Shown: positions 44,091-56,069 of the stretch, one piece after another
Numbering within the stretch: the stretch's first letter is position 1
Layout of the letters: every line of letters starts with the position of its first letter
DNA from: Ahaetulla prasina
Lineage: Eukaryota; Chordata; Lepidosauria; Squamata; Colubridae
DNA length: 64,000 nt
Direction: 5' to 3'
NCBI RefSeq assembly: GCF_028640845.1
Contig: NC_080546.1
Span: 29,967,020-30,031,019 of the forward strand
Program-made: the position numbers and the translations under genes
Notes under the pieces: generated by a model
Databases searched by the model: none
What the model was told of the DNA's origin: nothing
Seen by the model: only the letters and a program-made list of their open reading frames with translations

Positions 44091-45799
44091 AATATTATAT
44101 GCCATATAGATACAGCTGTACGAAACAAAAAGCTGAAGTTTTGAAATAAAAAAATAAGGAAAAGTTTTATAAGTCAAAGGAAAAAAAAGCCTTCACCATC
44201 ACTCATATCAGTCCTAGCTCAGTTTAAATGTCAGTAACATTATTTATATCCAGTTTTTTGAGACTGTCCATTTTAATAGCTGATAATATTTTACATACTT
44301 TTAAATAGCTAATATATTAAGTATTTCTTACAAGCCTTGTTTGAAGTTAGATTATAACATCATATGAACAGTGAGTTCAATCCAGTTAATTTAAATACAT
44401 ACATCCAGATCCAACTATATGTATATATATACAATTAAATATTAAGTGAGAAAACTTTCTATTTCTTGGCTTGCACTATTAGAATATTTTGACAGTTCAT
44501 TGGATACTAGTTCATCTAATCTGCTGCTTGCAGTGTTTCAAAATGTTTTGTTTCTGTAATTTGCAAAGCTGCTGCTTTATTTTCATGAACTTAGTTTTAA
44601 AGCAAATCATTTTGTTTTGAAACTGTTATTTCCAATCCCACAGAAATATAAAATAATTTGTACTCTGCATTTTAATAAGACTACTAGTCACAAATATTAT
44701 ATTTTTTCATAACAAAATAATGGACAACGGATACTTGCATGCATTCTGACATGAATTGTATTAGGCACAGATTTATTAAAGTGGACCTTTGTTAATTTTT
44801 ATTAGACAGTAAATATAACTCAAAATCCTCAGAATTCGGAAGTAAAAAGTCTGCTAAATTTGACTTTCCAAAATGCTTGTGAAATTTTTAAAAACATTAA
44901 TGTGTTTTAAACTCTATTTCTTATATCTGTTCATGTCTTTACCATGTGGTTGAATTTGACATTTGCCCTGGGAGGTTCATAATAAAATCACCAAGTTCAG
45001 CACACAGTTTTAGGCAAATTATTTTGCTACCTAAGCCCACCTCCCAAGCTATAACAGGAGCAGGAACAGGATTCTCTCGTTGTACAACACTGTAGAAAGG
45101 CTCTAAGCACGTTTTAGCAATAAGGGATAAGAAAACATTTGGGGAAAAATATTCCCTTAAAATTCTTAGTGACTTGATTGTTGAGAAAACTTCCTTGCCA
45201 GTCTGGAAAATCTTTATAGACTTTCTGCATAGAACAGGAAAAAATTGCACTTATGACTTGTGGTTTTGATGATTAGAAAAAAAAATTGGATTATGGGGGT
45301 TGTTTTTGTAATCATAGAGTAAGAGATAACTGTGTAATACTTTTTTTAAAATTGGAAATTGGAACCTTCTTTGTATTTCTTTTTATGTTTTCTTTCTGTG
45401 CTTTTTTCCTTTTTCCTTTTCTTTCTTTTTTCTTTGTTTATTCTGTATGAGTTTGCATCAATTTTTATGTTCTCTTTAAAACTTTTAATAAAGTTTACAT
45501 ATGCATATGTAAAAACCTGTTTGGCAGTGGTTGCAAATATTTTGGAGGATCTGAATCTGAATGTTGTGTTTAAAATTTCTTTGTAATATTATATTGCTGA
45601 CATTAAGCTACTTCTTATTATAAACACCGATCCACCCATCCACCATACAGAATAACCTTGTTAAGCTATACTTTTGAATGAATATAGTTAGGACAATAGC
45701 ATTGTTAAGCTTGTATCTCTTTGGAAATAACACATGTAGAAAAATATTATACATTATATATTGTATATCAGCATAACTGTACAAAAATGTTAATTATTT
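44091..45799. other. Unannotated AT-rich DNA
   Basis: No repeat family recognised. The 103-codon minus frame at 44939-45250 has no family resemblance. Confidence 0.45.
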
Positions 45800-45807
45800 A
45801 ACATGAA

Positions 45808-45809
<2 letters not shown>

Positions 45810-45838
<29 letters not shown>
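45810..45838. repeat. (TA)n microsatellite
   Basis: TATATA array adjoining a MITE terminus. Confidence 0.92.
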
Positions 45839-45839
<1 letters not shown>

Positions 45840-45980
45840 GCGTGTTTCCCTGAAAATAAGACCCTGTCTTATATTTTTTTGAACCCTGAAATAAGCGCTT
45901 GGCCTTATTGCCATGTGCTCAAAAGCCTGATTGGGCTTATTATTTATTATCAGGGGATGTCTTATTTTGGGAGAAATAGG

Positions 45981-45990
<10 letters not shown>
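45839..45990. mobile_element. AAAATAAGAC-type MITE, second copy
   Basis: Left terminus GCGTGTTTCCCTGAAAATAA followed by GAC; inverted right part GATGTCTTATTTTGGGAGAA. Its left end is complementary to the right end of the copy at 603-827. The right terminus runs into a (TG)n tract. Confidence 0.75.

Positions 45991-46032
<42 letters not shown>
45978..46032. repeat. (TG)n microsatellite
   Basis: About 25 TG units. Confidence 0.97.
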
Positions 46033-46033
<1 letters not shown>

Positions 46034-49000
46034 TATTTCTGTCAAAACAAACATACAAAAAATAAAAGTATATAACTATATTCAGCCTGAATGTTGTCCT
46101 GTATTGTAATGTAGCAATCATCTTTTCATAATAATTCGGACATTCTGGAAAGTTCACTGCTACAGTTTATTGTTTTAATTGCTTCAAAGCACTCCTGCAA
46201 GGCATTTTCTGTGAAGTTTAATGAAGAATAATAGCATTTTCTATCCATGCCATTCTGTATTTTAAACAAAATTAATATTTTCCATTTATGAAGTAACCCC
46301 TCTCTTGCACGATACCTACCACAATGTGTAGGAATCTAAAAATAATCCACAGTCTCTGAATTTAAAAGAAGTGGAGAAAATTATTAAAATTATTGTCTGA
46401 GTAAGAATAGCTTAAATGCATGTTGAAAAAAATTGATTGTATTCTGATTTCCTTTGAACTATTGGTTTCATTAGCATGGTTCAGCTGAATAAACACCCTG
46501 GGCACTTTATGCTTCTGTGGACCAGCCAATGTAAGTGGAAACACTGAATTTTTGAATTGTTTTTCATTTGTTTTGTAGATGCTAAATGATTGTTTTTGTT
46601 CTTTCAGTCTATATATTTGCTTGTCGGAAATAAAGGATACCTTTGAATCCTGGGCAATTTCCTCTTCTAACGTCAGTTTTGTTTTCACATGACTAGAAGG
46701 CTCTTTTGCCTTTCTTGCATCCAGTCAGAACTGCTATGATCTTTTCTTTGAACATTTGCCCCTAATTAATTCGCAAGAGAAGTATTTCCAAAACTGTAAT
46801 CACTTTGGTATATCATAGCTTGTTTTGGCAATGAAGAGGCCTAGTCCATTACAAAATGCAATTGTACTTCTTTTTCCTATCAGTAATTTACCATGATGTT
46901 ACAAGGTTTTAAATGGAATTATTCAAAGAACATTTTAAATCATATTTTAATTTTTAATTAATAATACAGATTTGCCAACTGCCAGGCATTATATCTGTTT
47001 TGTAAGAACAGATGTTAAACATGCTGAAGTTGTGCTGTTGATTTTTTTATTCTTATCGTTTTCTCCAGACCGTAGGTTTGCTAATTTATTATCTTGGAAA
47101 TGAGAAAAATTGACTTTACATTTTTCTGCATGCATCCCAGAATAAAAATCAGATTATTAAATATTCACTGCAAAAAATTATTCACTTTACTAACATATAA
47201 TAATGTCTTATTTTTTTTTACAAACATTAAGAATATTATTTCGTTTAGCAGAGAAAATGTAAAAATATAAAAAAGGATGAACTGTTTCAGTGGTAGATGA
47301 GAATAAAGCTATGATTAAAAGTTTATGTCATAATTCCAATTTGTATGGTGATATTTTATGAAGATGTTCAAAGTTATTCATACAATTACTTAAACAGTTT
47401 TCTCATTTTTTGTCAGTTTACATCTTTTATCATTTAAAAATATAAAATGACTGCATGAAAATCTTTTCTGTGTTGCTGAAAAGTGTCTATATAAATGCAT
47501 GTGTTATATGTAATATATGTAATATGTTTTTTAAATTAAGTTTGATTAAAGCTACATATCATAGCATTATTTTAATCTGTATTAGTAAATGTATTTTTAT
47601 TAAAATATATTTTAATTCTAACATTTAAAAGAGCTCATTGCCAACTATTCTGAATTCTTTTAATATGACCTGTGATATTTGGTGTGATATACTCATAAAA
47701 CTATTCATTAGATTAACAAAATAAGATAATTATATTAATTTATGCAGTTAAACTATTTTTTCAGTTATTCATCCATATTACACTGAGAAAATACACGAAC
47801 ATTTTTTTAAAAAAAACTAAGTGTAACTATTCACATTTGTATATATATATATATATATGTGATGGTAACAACAACAACAACAACGTGCAGGTCCAAAGAA
47901 ATTAATCTGCATGTCTGTACCTCATTTTTCCCACTTTTAAATATTTTGAAATGGTTGCTAGAGAGTGATAATCTTTAAACAAATTTATTGGCAATGCCCT
48001 TATAAATAAGAACATTTAGAATTACACTTGGTGCGTACTTTAGAATATAAAAGGCAACGACTAGCAAACCACTTTAAAGCAATTATTTAAAAATAGGCTG
48101 TGCTGTGATGAAGTCTAGGTGCATCATCACAATTTATATTACTCTACATGTGTCTATATTTATCTAAAAAAGAAACTGTCTTAAGGACTATTATAAAATG
48201 TAACTATTTAATACACTTTTTTTGCTGCAGACGTTATTCCTGCTGCTTATCCTATTGTTCCTAAAAGCACTCTTGCTTGTTATTGACTGTATAAGTTTGC
48301 ATTTGAGAGCTTATGCAAGTTAGGAATGGCGCATTTATTTATTAGTAATTTGAAGTTTCGTATTATGCATGCCCACAATATTTGTTTAGAACAAATATGT
48401 AGAATGGAAGGTCTTCGTTATTTATCTGATTAAATGCAAAACTGGGTGAAGTGATGCTGAGAAAGAACTTATTTTACCAGTCACTTTCATAACCCTTAAG
48501 GAGCCTTAAATAGTACATATGAAAAACAATTCATATCAGGTTCCCCTCAGGGAATTTTCTTTGGTTTAAGAAAATTTTATTAAAGATTGGCATTGCAAAT
48601 AACATTTTTCATAACTATATGTAGACCTGTTAAAATTTTTATTAAAACTGGAGTTCGGCCTGTTCTTTTTCATCATTCTACCAGATATTAAACTCTAGAA
48701 GCAGCTGTAGGAAATAGAGAAAGGGATTTTCAAAGGGATTTGAGCTCCCTGTCTCTGTGCCTTTAGTGATCATATTATCATACCTATCACACATAACAAA
48801 GCCCTAAATCTGTAATTCAGATAAAGTCGTCAGGACTTTGAAATACAAAAAAATCCAAACAGATGCTGTAACATTTTTCTTCTGTCTCTCTTCTCCCCAC
48901 CCCCCTTTCTATACTGGTTCTCGTTACATGGATTTTGTAAACCTGAACAGGCATTCTGCAGATGCTGTATGGCAACCTACATTAAAGTCTATTATTACTT

Positions 49001-49500
49001 GTTTAGGAGAGAAAGAGGGTGAGAGAGGGATTTAATTAAAAAGGTACATTTGACTATATCTGCAGAGTTCTACTCAGAGATTCCTAGAAAAGAGTTCAAG
49101 TAAACCCACTAAAGGTTAATAATAATAATAAAAAGGATGGTAGATGCTTATTTTAAAATGAGTTACATAAACTAAACCCAGTCTGGAGACAATATTTGCG
49201 CATCAGCAGTAGGAGGTTTTACTTCGTGAGGTTACAAGTCAACAAAAAAGATGCGCCAAACAGGTAAGCGTGGACACAATTCTCTGCTGAATAAAAAGAG
49301 CAGCATGTCAAAAGTTGATGAAGCAAACTCTGAAGGAGAAGAGAAAAGAAATTGGCTGCAGGGGTCTTGGAATCATTTCTCTCAGATTAATTACATTGAC
49401 ATGGTGGCTTACGAATTGGGTCTTGAGAGGGGATCACTGTCATCATATGATGAAAAATTAGTCAAATCCAGTATCAATTTCAGCAATGTTCTTCTACACG
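46033..49500. other. Unannotated, mostly AT-rich unique-looking DNA
   Basis: Small simple repeats only: (AT)n at 47839-47857 and (AAC)n at 47868-47885. A hydrophobic frame at 48235-48322 and a 95-codon frame at 49251-49538 are discussed in the findings; neither has a recognised family. Confidence 0.45.
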
Positions 49501-49502
49501 CA

Positions 49503-49548
49503 GTAGGCAGACAGACAGATAGACAGACCGACAGATAGGCAGACACAC
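49503..49548. repeat. (AGAC/AGAT)n microsatellite
   Basis: Tetranucleotide array GCAGACAGACAGATAGACAG and beyond. Confidence 0.9.
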
Positions 49549-49564
49549 TTATTTCTTTATTTTT

Positions 49565-49597
49565 TATTTCTATTTATTTATTTATTTATTTATTTTA
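49565..49597. repeat. (ATTT)n microsatellite
   Basis: TATTTATTTATTT array. Confidence 0.92.
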
Positions 49598-50164
49598 ACA
49601 GGGCCTTCTCATGGTGATTTTTTGTGCTGATGAAATTTGAATTTATATTACTGTATCCTCAGAGTTCATTCCTCAAGTTCTACCTATTTATTGAAGTAAA
49701 AAAAAAATAACGATGTGCTATTCCTCTGAACATAGCACTGTTCAACATGTTTTATATTTTGAGACTTATGTACATGTAAATCTGATGAAGTTCACTTTCT
49801 TATGAAGTTCACTTTCCAAAGAAAAATGATAAAGCTCCCATTTCAGGCTGAAATTTGTTAATACTTTTTTTTACAACAGTGAAAACCCAATTCACTTAAT
49901 CATTACTTTTTCAGCCAAATTCTTTAATCATATATTTTAGCATAAAGGTAAAATATTTCCTATATAGAAAATAAAATTACAATAAATTTCTAAAAAAATT
50001 AATTTTCTACTAAAGTAGATATATCTGTAAGGATAATTTAAAAATTGGACATTTTATGATATATTTCAATAATGTAAAGCTATACATAGATGACAATTAA
50101 TAAAGTAGAAACCCACTAAATCACCATATATATTGCATTGTGCTATATTTTACTATATTGTATT
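49598..50164. other. Unannotated AT-rich DNA
   Basis: No recognisable feature. Confidence 0.5.
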
Positions 50165-50290
50165 ATGGTGCAGTATTTCAGGTGCTCGACTATGAGTGGG
50201 AATACCAAGATTCTATTTCTTCCTTAAGAATAAAAGCCAGCTATTTCACTTTGGGTGAGTCCTTTTTTCTCACTTCTTTATCCACCAATT
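50165..50290 (+). mobile_element. tRNA-derived SINE head, degenerate
   Basis: GGTGCAGTATTTCAGGTGCT, CGACTATGAGTGGGAATACC, GATTCTATTTCTTCCTTAAG, AATAAAAGCCAGCT then CACTTTGGGTGAGTCC follow the tRNA-like head of the 16738-16946 family. It also mimics an exon (TTTCAG ... GGTGAGT) but is better explained as a SINE. Confidence 0.65.
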
Positions 50291-50426
50291 TGCACTACAG
50301 TGGAGTGACTCATGTTTGTAATAATGTCTGAGTGCGTGCGTGTATAATGCTAAATACTTGATATGAAAAACAGTCATGACAAGCAATTGAAATACAGTAG
50401 ACAATCATTAAAATATTCAGTAATGT

Positions 50427-50882
50427 CATGTATATGTGTAACTTTATGTGTGTGTGAGATATATCACACATTGCTCCCAGAAGCATGAAGCTGAAGCCTG
50501 AAGATGACGAATTTGTCATCTTCAGATGACGAATGAGACTTCGTCGAATCGTCGCCAAGACACTTCCAATTTTACACGGGAGAGAACCCGAACAACCAAA
50601 GACCTACATACAAACACCCGCGAAAACCTCAGAATATATATATATATATATTCTGAGGTTTTATGTATATGTGTAACTTTATGTGTGAGATATATCACAT
50701 TGCTCCCAGAAGCATGAAGCTGAAGCCTGAAGATGACGAATTTGTCATCTTCAGATGACGAATTTGTCATCTTCAGATGACGAATTTGTCATCTTCACCT
50801 GAAGATGATGAATGAGACTTCGTCGAATCGTCGCCAAGACACTTCCAATTTTACACGGGAGAAAACCCGAATAACCAAAGAC
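50427..50882. repeat. Two tandem copies of a palindrome-rich unit (offset 229 bp)
   Basis: Copy 1 about 50427-50657, copy 2 about 50660-50882. Each holds TTGCTCCCAGAAGCATGAAG, a run of GATGACGAATTTGTCATC inverted repeats, ACTTCGTCGAATCGTCGCCA and CACTTCCAATTTTACACGGG. Copy 1 has one GATGACGAATTTGTCATC unit, copy 2 has three. A 40-bp perfect palindrome lies at the junction. Confidence 0.88.
50623..50662. repeat. Perfect 40-bp palindrome
   Basis: AAAACCTCAGAATATATATA followed exactly by its reverse complement. It would extrude as a cruciform with no spacer. Confidence 0.97.
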
Positions 50883-50885
50883 ATA

Positions 50886-50913
50886 TAGATTGATAGATAG
50901 ATAGATAGATAGT

Positions 50914-50945
<32 letters not shown>

Positions 50946-50947
50946 AA
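50886..50947. repeat. (GATA)n microsatellite
   Basis: GATA tetramers with one GTTA interruption, immediately after the second tandem unit. Confidence 0.95.
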
Positions 50948-52556
50948 GAATATTTGACTATGCATCACAAATAAGAAGCAATTGGAATGGTGAACATTAG
51001 TTATATGGAATCCAATACCCTAAACTGGAAGTTAAATATTGGAACTGGAATTTTGCTGAACTTCAGAAGTTATTTACCCAACTCAGTGAAAATACTGGCA
51101 CGTATATCTTTTTCAAGTAACATTAATGAGTATGTTGCACAGTGTGGGAAAAAATTTATTTTACTTTAGTTTTCTTGAAGAAGTCAAATCCTGCTTTAGT
51201 TGCCTGAGGCAACATTTTTAAGCACCTTTAATGCAGCCCAGTTAAAAACCAAGTTATCTGACAAAATGCATTCCACTTTATTACAAAGGATTACTTTAAA
51301 AAGCACAATTCTGTATGTAGTATGGGATAATTGAAGCACTAAGAATCCCCTAATGTATGCTATATGAGATATAATTACACATATATGCATACTGGAGTTG
51401 CATTTTAATGAGTCCTTTCTTGAAAAGGATGAACATGTAACCATCTTCATGAAATTTTAGGCTGCTTATTTTGTAGCACCAGAAGAATTCAATCACAGAT
51501 CCATTGATATTCCATTACTGAAAAAATTCAAAGATCCACAGACTCTTTTCCCAAGACCACTGAAGATCTCAAGTGTCCCTCAAGGTCTCAAGTCTATGAA
51601 TCTTAAGTCATTTATAATCAAAGTCTGGTTGACCCTGATACAGTGTGTGTGTTTTTAAAATGTACAGCAGCTATGTTAGGTGTGACATTAATTAAAAGGT
51701 CACTTGTTAGGTAAAACACATAATCAATCTTGTAAATGAGTGTACATGTTAAAACAGCATCTCTGTTAGAAGGCTACATTAAAAACTTCAATGAATTCTA
51801 CTAAAAAGCATGTTGAACAATCTGAAGACAAAATAAATATTTAATAGATTCAATCCTTGCTTTCTAACTGAAAGTGTTTAGTGCCACATTATTAAAAGTC
51901 TTCTTAAACTAGTGTAGAAGTGTCTTTGAATTTATTGGCTATATCAGCCCAAAATGGTCTTCAGCAATGCTTAAATCAATATAGTTCATTGCATTATTAG
52001 TATGTTTAACTTTGTGGCTATTCAGCCAAAAATATTTTGCACACATCGATCTACCAGCATTCTTCAGAGCTTAGCTTTTCTCTTTTCTGGGATGGATATA
52101 GGAAAGAATTGTGTTTTCATTATGTTTCATTATTAACTTAACCATATTCAGACTTAGAAAATTAATATATGATCTGTTTATCAATTGGTATCCAGCTTAT
52201 GAGAAAGTTGTGATTCATTTTTCCAAGATGCCAACAAACAAATACCAAGGATACGTCGTAGTGTTTAAAGTACGCATAAAATGTGCATATACCAACCACA
52301 GCAAAAGCAAATGAATCATATGTTATAAAATATAAAAATGTCTATTTCATAATAAATATGTCTGAAAGTTCAGATTCACCTTTTTTAAGGTGACAACAGA
52401 CAAACACAAATAATGAGAGACAAGGACTACAATATATTTTACAAAATAAACAAAGAGCAGCTGAAAATAGCTATTTAATCATTGTTGCAAAGAACATCTT
52501 TATTTTGACATACCTTTGAATTTTTGCACAGTGACTATTGGCTTCATTTGGCTGAG
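50948..52556. other. Unannotated AT-rich DNA
   Basis: No repeat family recognised. A frame open without ATG at 51463-51660 is noted in the findings. Confidence 0.45.
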
Positions 52557-53110
52557 ATTAGCTGAAGAGGTTTATATTTTTTTATTTTTTTTATTTATTT
52601 TTGTCTCACAGTATATATAAGCATAAGTATGAAACAACTATACAACACATAAGCATATATATGAGTATGAGTATGTAATAACTATATTAATTGGATATAA
52701 CAAAGGAAAACAATAGTACAGGAACGGTAGGCACATTTGTGCTCTTATGCACGCCCTTACAGACCTCTTACGAATAGAGTGAGGTCAATGGTAGATAGTT
52801 TTTGGTTGAAGCTTTTGGGATTTTGGGAAGAGACCACAGAGTCAGGTAGTGTATTCCAAGCATTAACAACTCTGTTACTGAAGTCATATTTTCTGCAATC
52901 AAGATTGGAGCGGTTAACATTAAGCTTAAATCTGTTGTGTGCTCGTGTATTGTTGCAACTGAAGCTGAAATAGTCTTTGACAGGAAGGACATTGTAATAG
53001 ATGATTCTATGAGTTAAACTCAGGTCATGTCGAAGGCATATATACTGATGCTGAGGTATGGAAGAAGTTGCAAGTCTATCTACGTACTTCACACTGTTAA
53101 CAAGGGGCTG
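52557..53110 (-). mobile_element. Non-LTR LINE 3' end (Jockey/CR1-group C-terminus)
   Basis: Minus-strand frame 52757-53092: RHDLSLTHRIIYYNVLPVKD, FSFSCNNTRAHNRFKLNVNR, SNLDCRKYDFSNRVVNAWNT then LPDSVVSSQNPKSFNQKL. The pattern RGxLxL..RSxxxxRKxxFSxRVVxxWNxLP is the C-terminus of CR1/Jockey-group ORF2. Differs from the CR1, L2 and L3 copies here, so a further LINE lineage. The 3' tail includes AAGTATAAGCATA-type repeats. Confidence 0.8.
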
Positions 53111-53577
53111 GCATATCTAAGGTTGAAGTTATGGTTGTAAATTTAAATACCGAGACCCTACTGACTTTTGCATGACTCTGACACAATGTTAAGTATACTG
53201 TTATTGAGCATTTCTGATGCTGTGAGTAGACATAATTGGTTTCAGAGTATCCGTTCTCAAAGAGCAAACTGGCATGATTTCTCCTCACCACTGTTTCTCA
53301 TTTGCCAGGATGTTCTCTATCACCACAACTTCCTTTATATTTTTCAATACACTGTTGGGCCCAGTTCCAAGTCAAGCACAAGATAGTGCCATCACTTCAT
53401 GCGAGCAACTTAAAGACCAGAGACCTTTGAATATACAGATGTATTTCAGAGAGAGAGCCAAGAAGGAGATTCAGATATATTGATGCCATAAAAAGATTAC
53501 CTCTCCCATAATTATATGATCCTTTTATTTAGTCAAGCTAACACTTATTATTTTTCCTGTATAATTTCTTATAATTT
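53111..53577. other. Unannotated DNA
   Basis: No recognisable feature. Confidence 0.45.
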
Positions 53578-53785
53578 ATGCATTCAAAAAGCCAGCTGGA
53601 TGACTTTGGGCCCATCATTCTTTCTCAGCCCAATCCACCTCACAGCGTTGTTGTGGAGAAAATAAGAGGCCAAAGGTGTGTTGGATATATTTGCCACCTT
53701 CCGTTATTTGTAAATTTAATGTGTTGGATATGTTTACCCATATTTGTTGTAATAAAGATGGGATAGATAGAAATAATCACTTAAA
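53578..53785 (+). mobile_element. tRNA-derived SINE, 5'-truncated
   Basis: AAGCCAGCTGGATGACTTTG, GCCCAATCCACCTCACAGCG, TTGTTGTGGAGAAAATAAGA, then TTGCCACCTTCCGTTATTTG and AATAAAGATGGGATAGATAG: body and tail of the 16738-16946 SINE family. Confidence 0.82.
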
Positions 53786-54659
53786 ATACATTTTTAAAAT
53801 ATACTTTTATTCATTAGCAACATCTCAGTGTGCATAATAATTTAGGATGGCTAACTTTGGTATGGTCTTGTCAAAACATAAACTGAGGAAAATCCTTTCC
53901 CTCTTTGTTATATTTTAAAGCAATTCATGATAATCCACTGTTATTCAGTATATCCCTTTGTCCCTTTGAGTATTAAGTTTTAAAATTAATAACAGACACA
54001 GAAAACTGAATACCACATATCAATGTTATCTGTTTTTAGGGAAAATTCCCTTCTTTAATGGACTACAATTTGATGCAGGAAAATCCACTCTTGTTCTCTT
54101 GCACATTTTCTGATCAAAAATAATTCCGCCATTAGTGGGCTTCTGTAAATCTGAGGCACTGTTTTGAATAAATCCCATAAGATTTATTGAATGCTCTCTG
54201 GAGAATCAATCCTTCTTAACCAGTTGTAAGAAACAATAGGCTACCAAAATATTTGGATGGCTGCCAGAAATATAGACTACATTCCAAGATAGAGATTATT
54301 TCATTTTTTGTTAAAAAAAAATTTTTTTTTTAATGTATGTGATCACAAAGGTATTCCACAAATGTGGCTGAAGAAACTTTACATCTACAAAGAATCTTTA
54401 TAAAACTTAATTTGAAAATGAACAATAAATTGCTCTGACACTGCTTTCAGTGTACTGAGCTTTTTAAAAATGAAAGAAATAAAACCCTTATTTATTTTAT
54501 ATTTTAAAAGGTAAATGCAGGGAATGTGTGAGCAAGAATTTTTGTCTGGGTGTTATTTTTTTCCTATTTTGGATCTACTGGGAATGAGACATCCAAATTT
54601 GTTCTTAGCAGATTATTTTTTTAATGGCTACAGATCAAGTACAAACTGTGAATGTTTAT
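53786..54659. other. Unannotated AT-rich DNA
   Basis: A/T homopolymers near 54310-54333; nothing else recognised. Confidence 0.5.
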
Positions 54660-54850
54660 TTTAGTTATTTATTTGCTAGATTTATATCCTAACTTGTCTT
54701 TAACAGCTCAAGGCAGATTACCCAGGAATCTCCATTTTATCCCAACAATTACAAACAGAGTATTTGGGATGAGAAAAAGCTACTGGCCAAAAATCATCTG
54801 CTGACTTTTCTTGGTTGAAACCAAAATTGAATTTCTTGTGACTCAAAAAT
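54660..54850 (-). mobile_element. Old tRNA-derived SINE, degenerate
   Basis: On + TTATATCCTAACTTGTCTTT, GCTCAAGGCAGATTACCCAG, GAATCTCCATTTTATCCCAA and GATGAGAAAAAGCTACTGGC mirror the complement of the SINE tail and body. Confidence 0.65.
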
Positions 54851-54902
54851 ATTATTGGTTTATGTTGGCCCATATACTGGGATTCCACTGAAGCACTTCT
54901 GT

Positions 54903-55274
54903 TTTTTTCGGAATATAAGATACACCGGAGTATAAGACGCACCTTAGATTTTGGGGAGAAAATGAGAAAAAAGCTGATTGGCAGGTGGATTGGCTTCCTG
55001 GAATAACCCCAAACAGCTGTTCCCAGAGGTGAATTTTAGCAACAGGTTCCTTGGTTGTGAGCTCTGTGCCTTGCTTTTTTCCCCTTTGAAAGCCTCTGAA
55101 ACAGCTTCAGAAAAAAGGTGTAATGCATGAGAGGAACAAGATAGCAAGCCCAGTCCTGTCTATGGAGATTCTCAGTCATTCAGTCATTCAAATTGCTGGG
55201 AGGCATAGGCAGATTTTTTTTCTTGTTTTCCTCCCCAAAAATGGTAGATGCGTCTTACACTCCGAAAAATATGG
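54903..55274. mobile_element. TA-type MITE (CCATATTTTTC family), rearranged copy
   Basis: Left end TTTTTTCGGAATATAAGATA with a second CGGAGTATAAGACGCACC; right end GCGTCTTACACTCCGAAAAA then TATGG|TA. Interior 54965-55105 is the inverted counterpart of the right half of the MITE at 57381-57889. Segment A starts inside this element at 55092. Confidence 0.75.
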
Positions 55275-55671
55275 TACATATTCTACGACATGAGCAGATG
55301 GTCTTAACATATCTTGAATCTGAGACAAAGATAATCTTATAAGTGATAAGCATCACCCTGAATTGGATCAGGAAGCAAACTGGAAGGTGGTTCATCTTCC
55401 TCACTATCAATGTTAATGTTAATTCTGCAATAATGCACCCATTAATAGGCACACAAATGTAATGTTGATCTTAGCTTTGGATTTAGCATTTTCCTTTGTA
55501 GGTTGTTAACTTTTCTTTTATGCAATTTTTTTTTGAATAGTAGACACCATCACACACATGCAAAGTAAAATGTGTTGATTGGAAATTAATATCAATGAAT
55601 TTGTAGATTCTTAAAATATTTTGGCTTGCCTGTGCTATCCCATCACCTCTTAATTTGTGGTAGAGTACATA

Positions 55672-56069
55672 CCATATTTTTCAGAGTGTAAGGCGCTCCA
55701 GGCTATAAGACGCACCTACCTTTTTGGGAGGACAACAAGAAAAAAAATCTGCCTCTGCCTCCCAGCACTTTGCCTCTTTGCAGCAAACAGCAAACAGCAG
55801 AGGCCGAAAATGGGGCATGTGGAGGTGGCAACGGCAATCCCGGCAGCCTGAAACAGCTGACGGTCGGGAGGCCGATCCAACCGACAATCTTGTGCTAATC
55901 AGGCTGTGCTGAAGCTGAAACTGAAACGGGCTGTTTGCTGTTTTCTGCAAGGGAGGCAGAGGCCAAAGGGTGGGGGCCGGTGGGTGGGCAAGGCTACATT
56001 CAATGTATAACCCAAATTTTCACCCTCTTTTAGGGGGGGGAAGTGCATCTTATACGCTGAAAAATATGG
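55672..56069. mobile_element. TA-flanked MITE (CCATATTTTTC family)
   Basis: Termini CCATATTTTTCAGAGTGTAA and CTTATACGCTGAAAAATATGG-type, flanked by TA at 55670-55671 and 56070-56071. GC-richer interior with GCAGCAAACAGCAAACAGCA and GGCTGTTTGCTG. Duplicate at 60418-60818. Confidence 0.88.

Noticed and set aside
44939..45250. 103-codon minus-strand gene
   Set aside because: No domain, no splice or promoter signals, and no recognised family; compatible with a chance frame.
50173..50256. Exon with TTTCAG acceptor and GGTGAGT donor
   Set aside because: The whole stretch follows the head of a degenerate tRNA-derived SINE, so the splice-like signals are coincidental.
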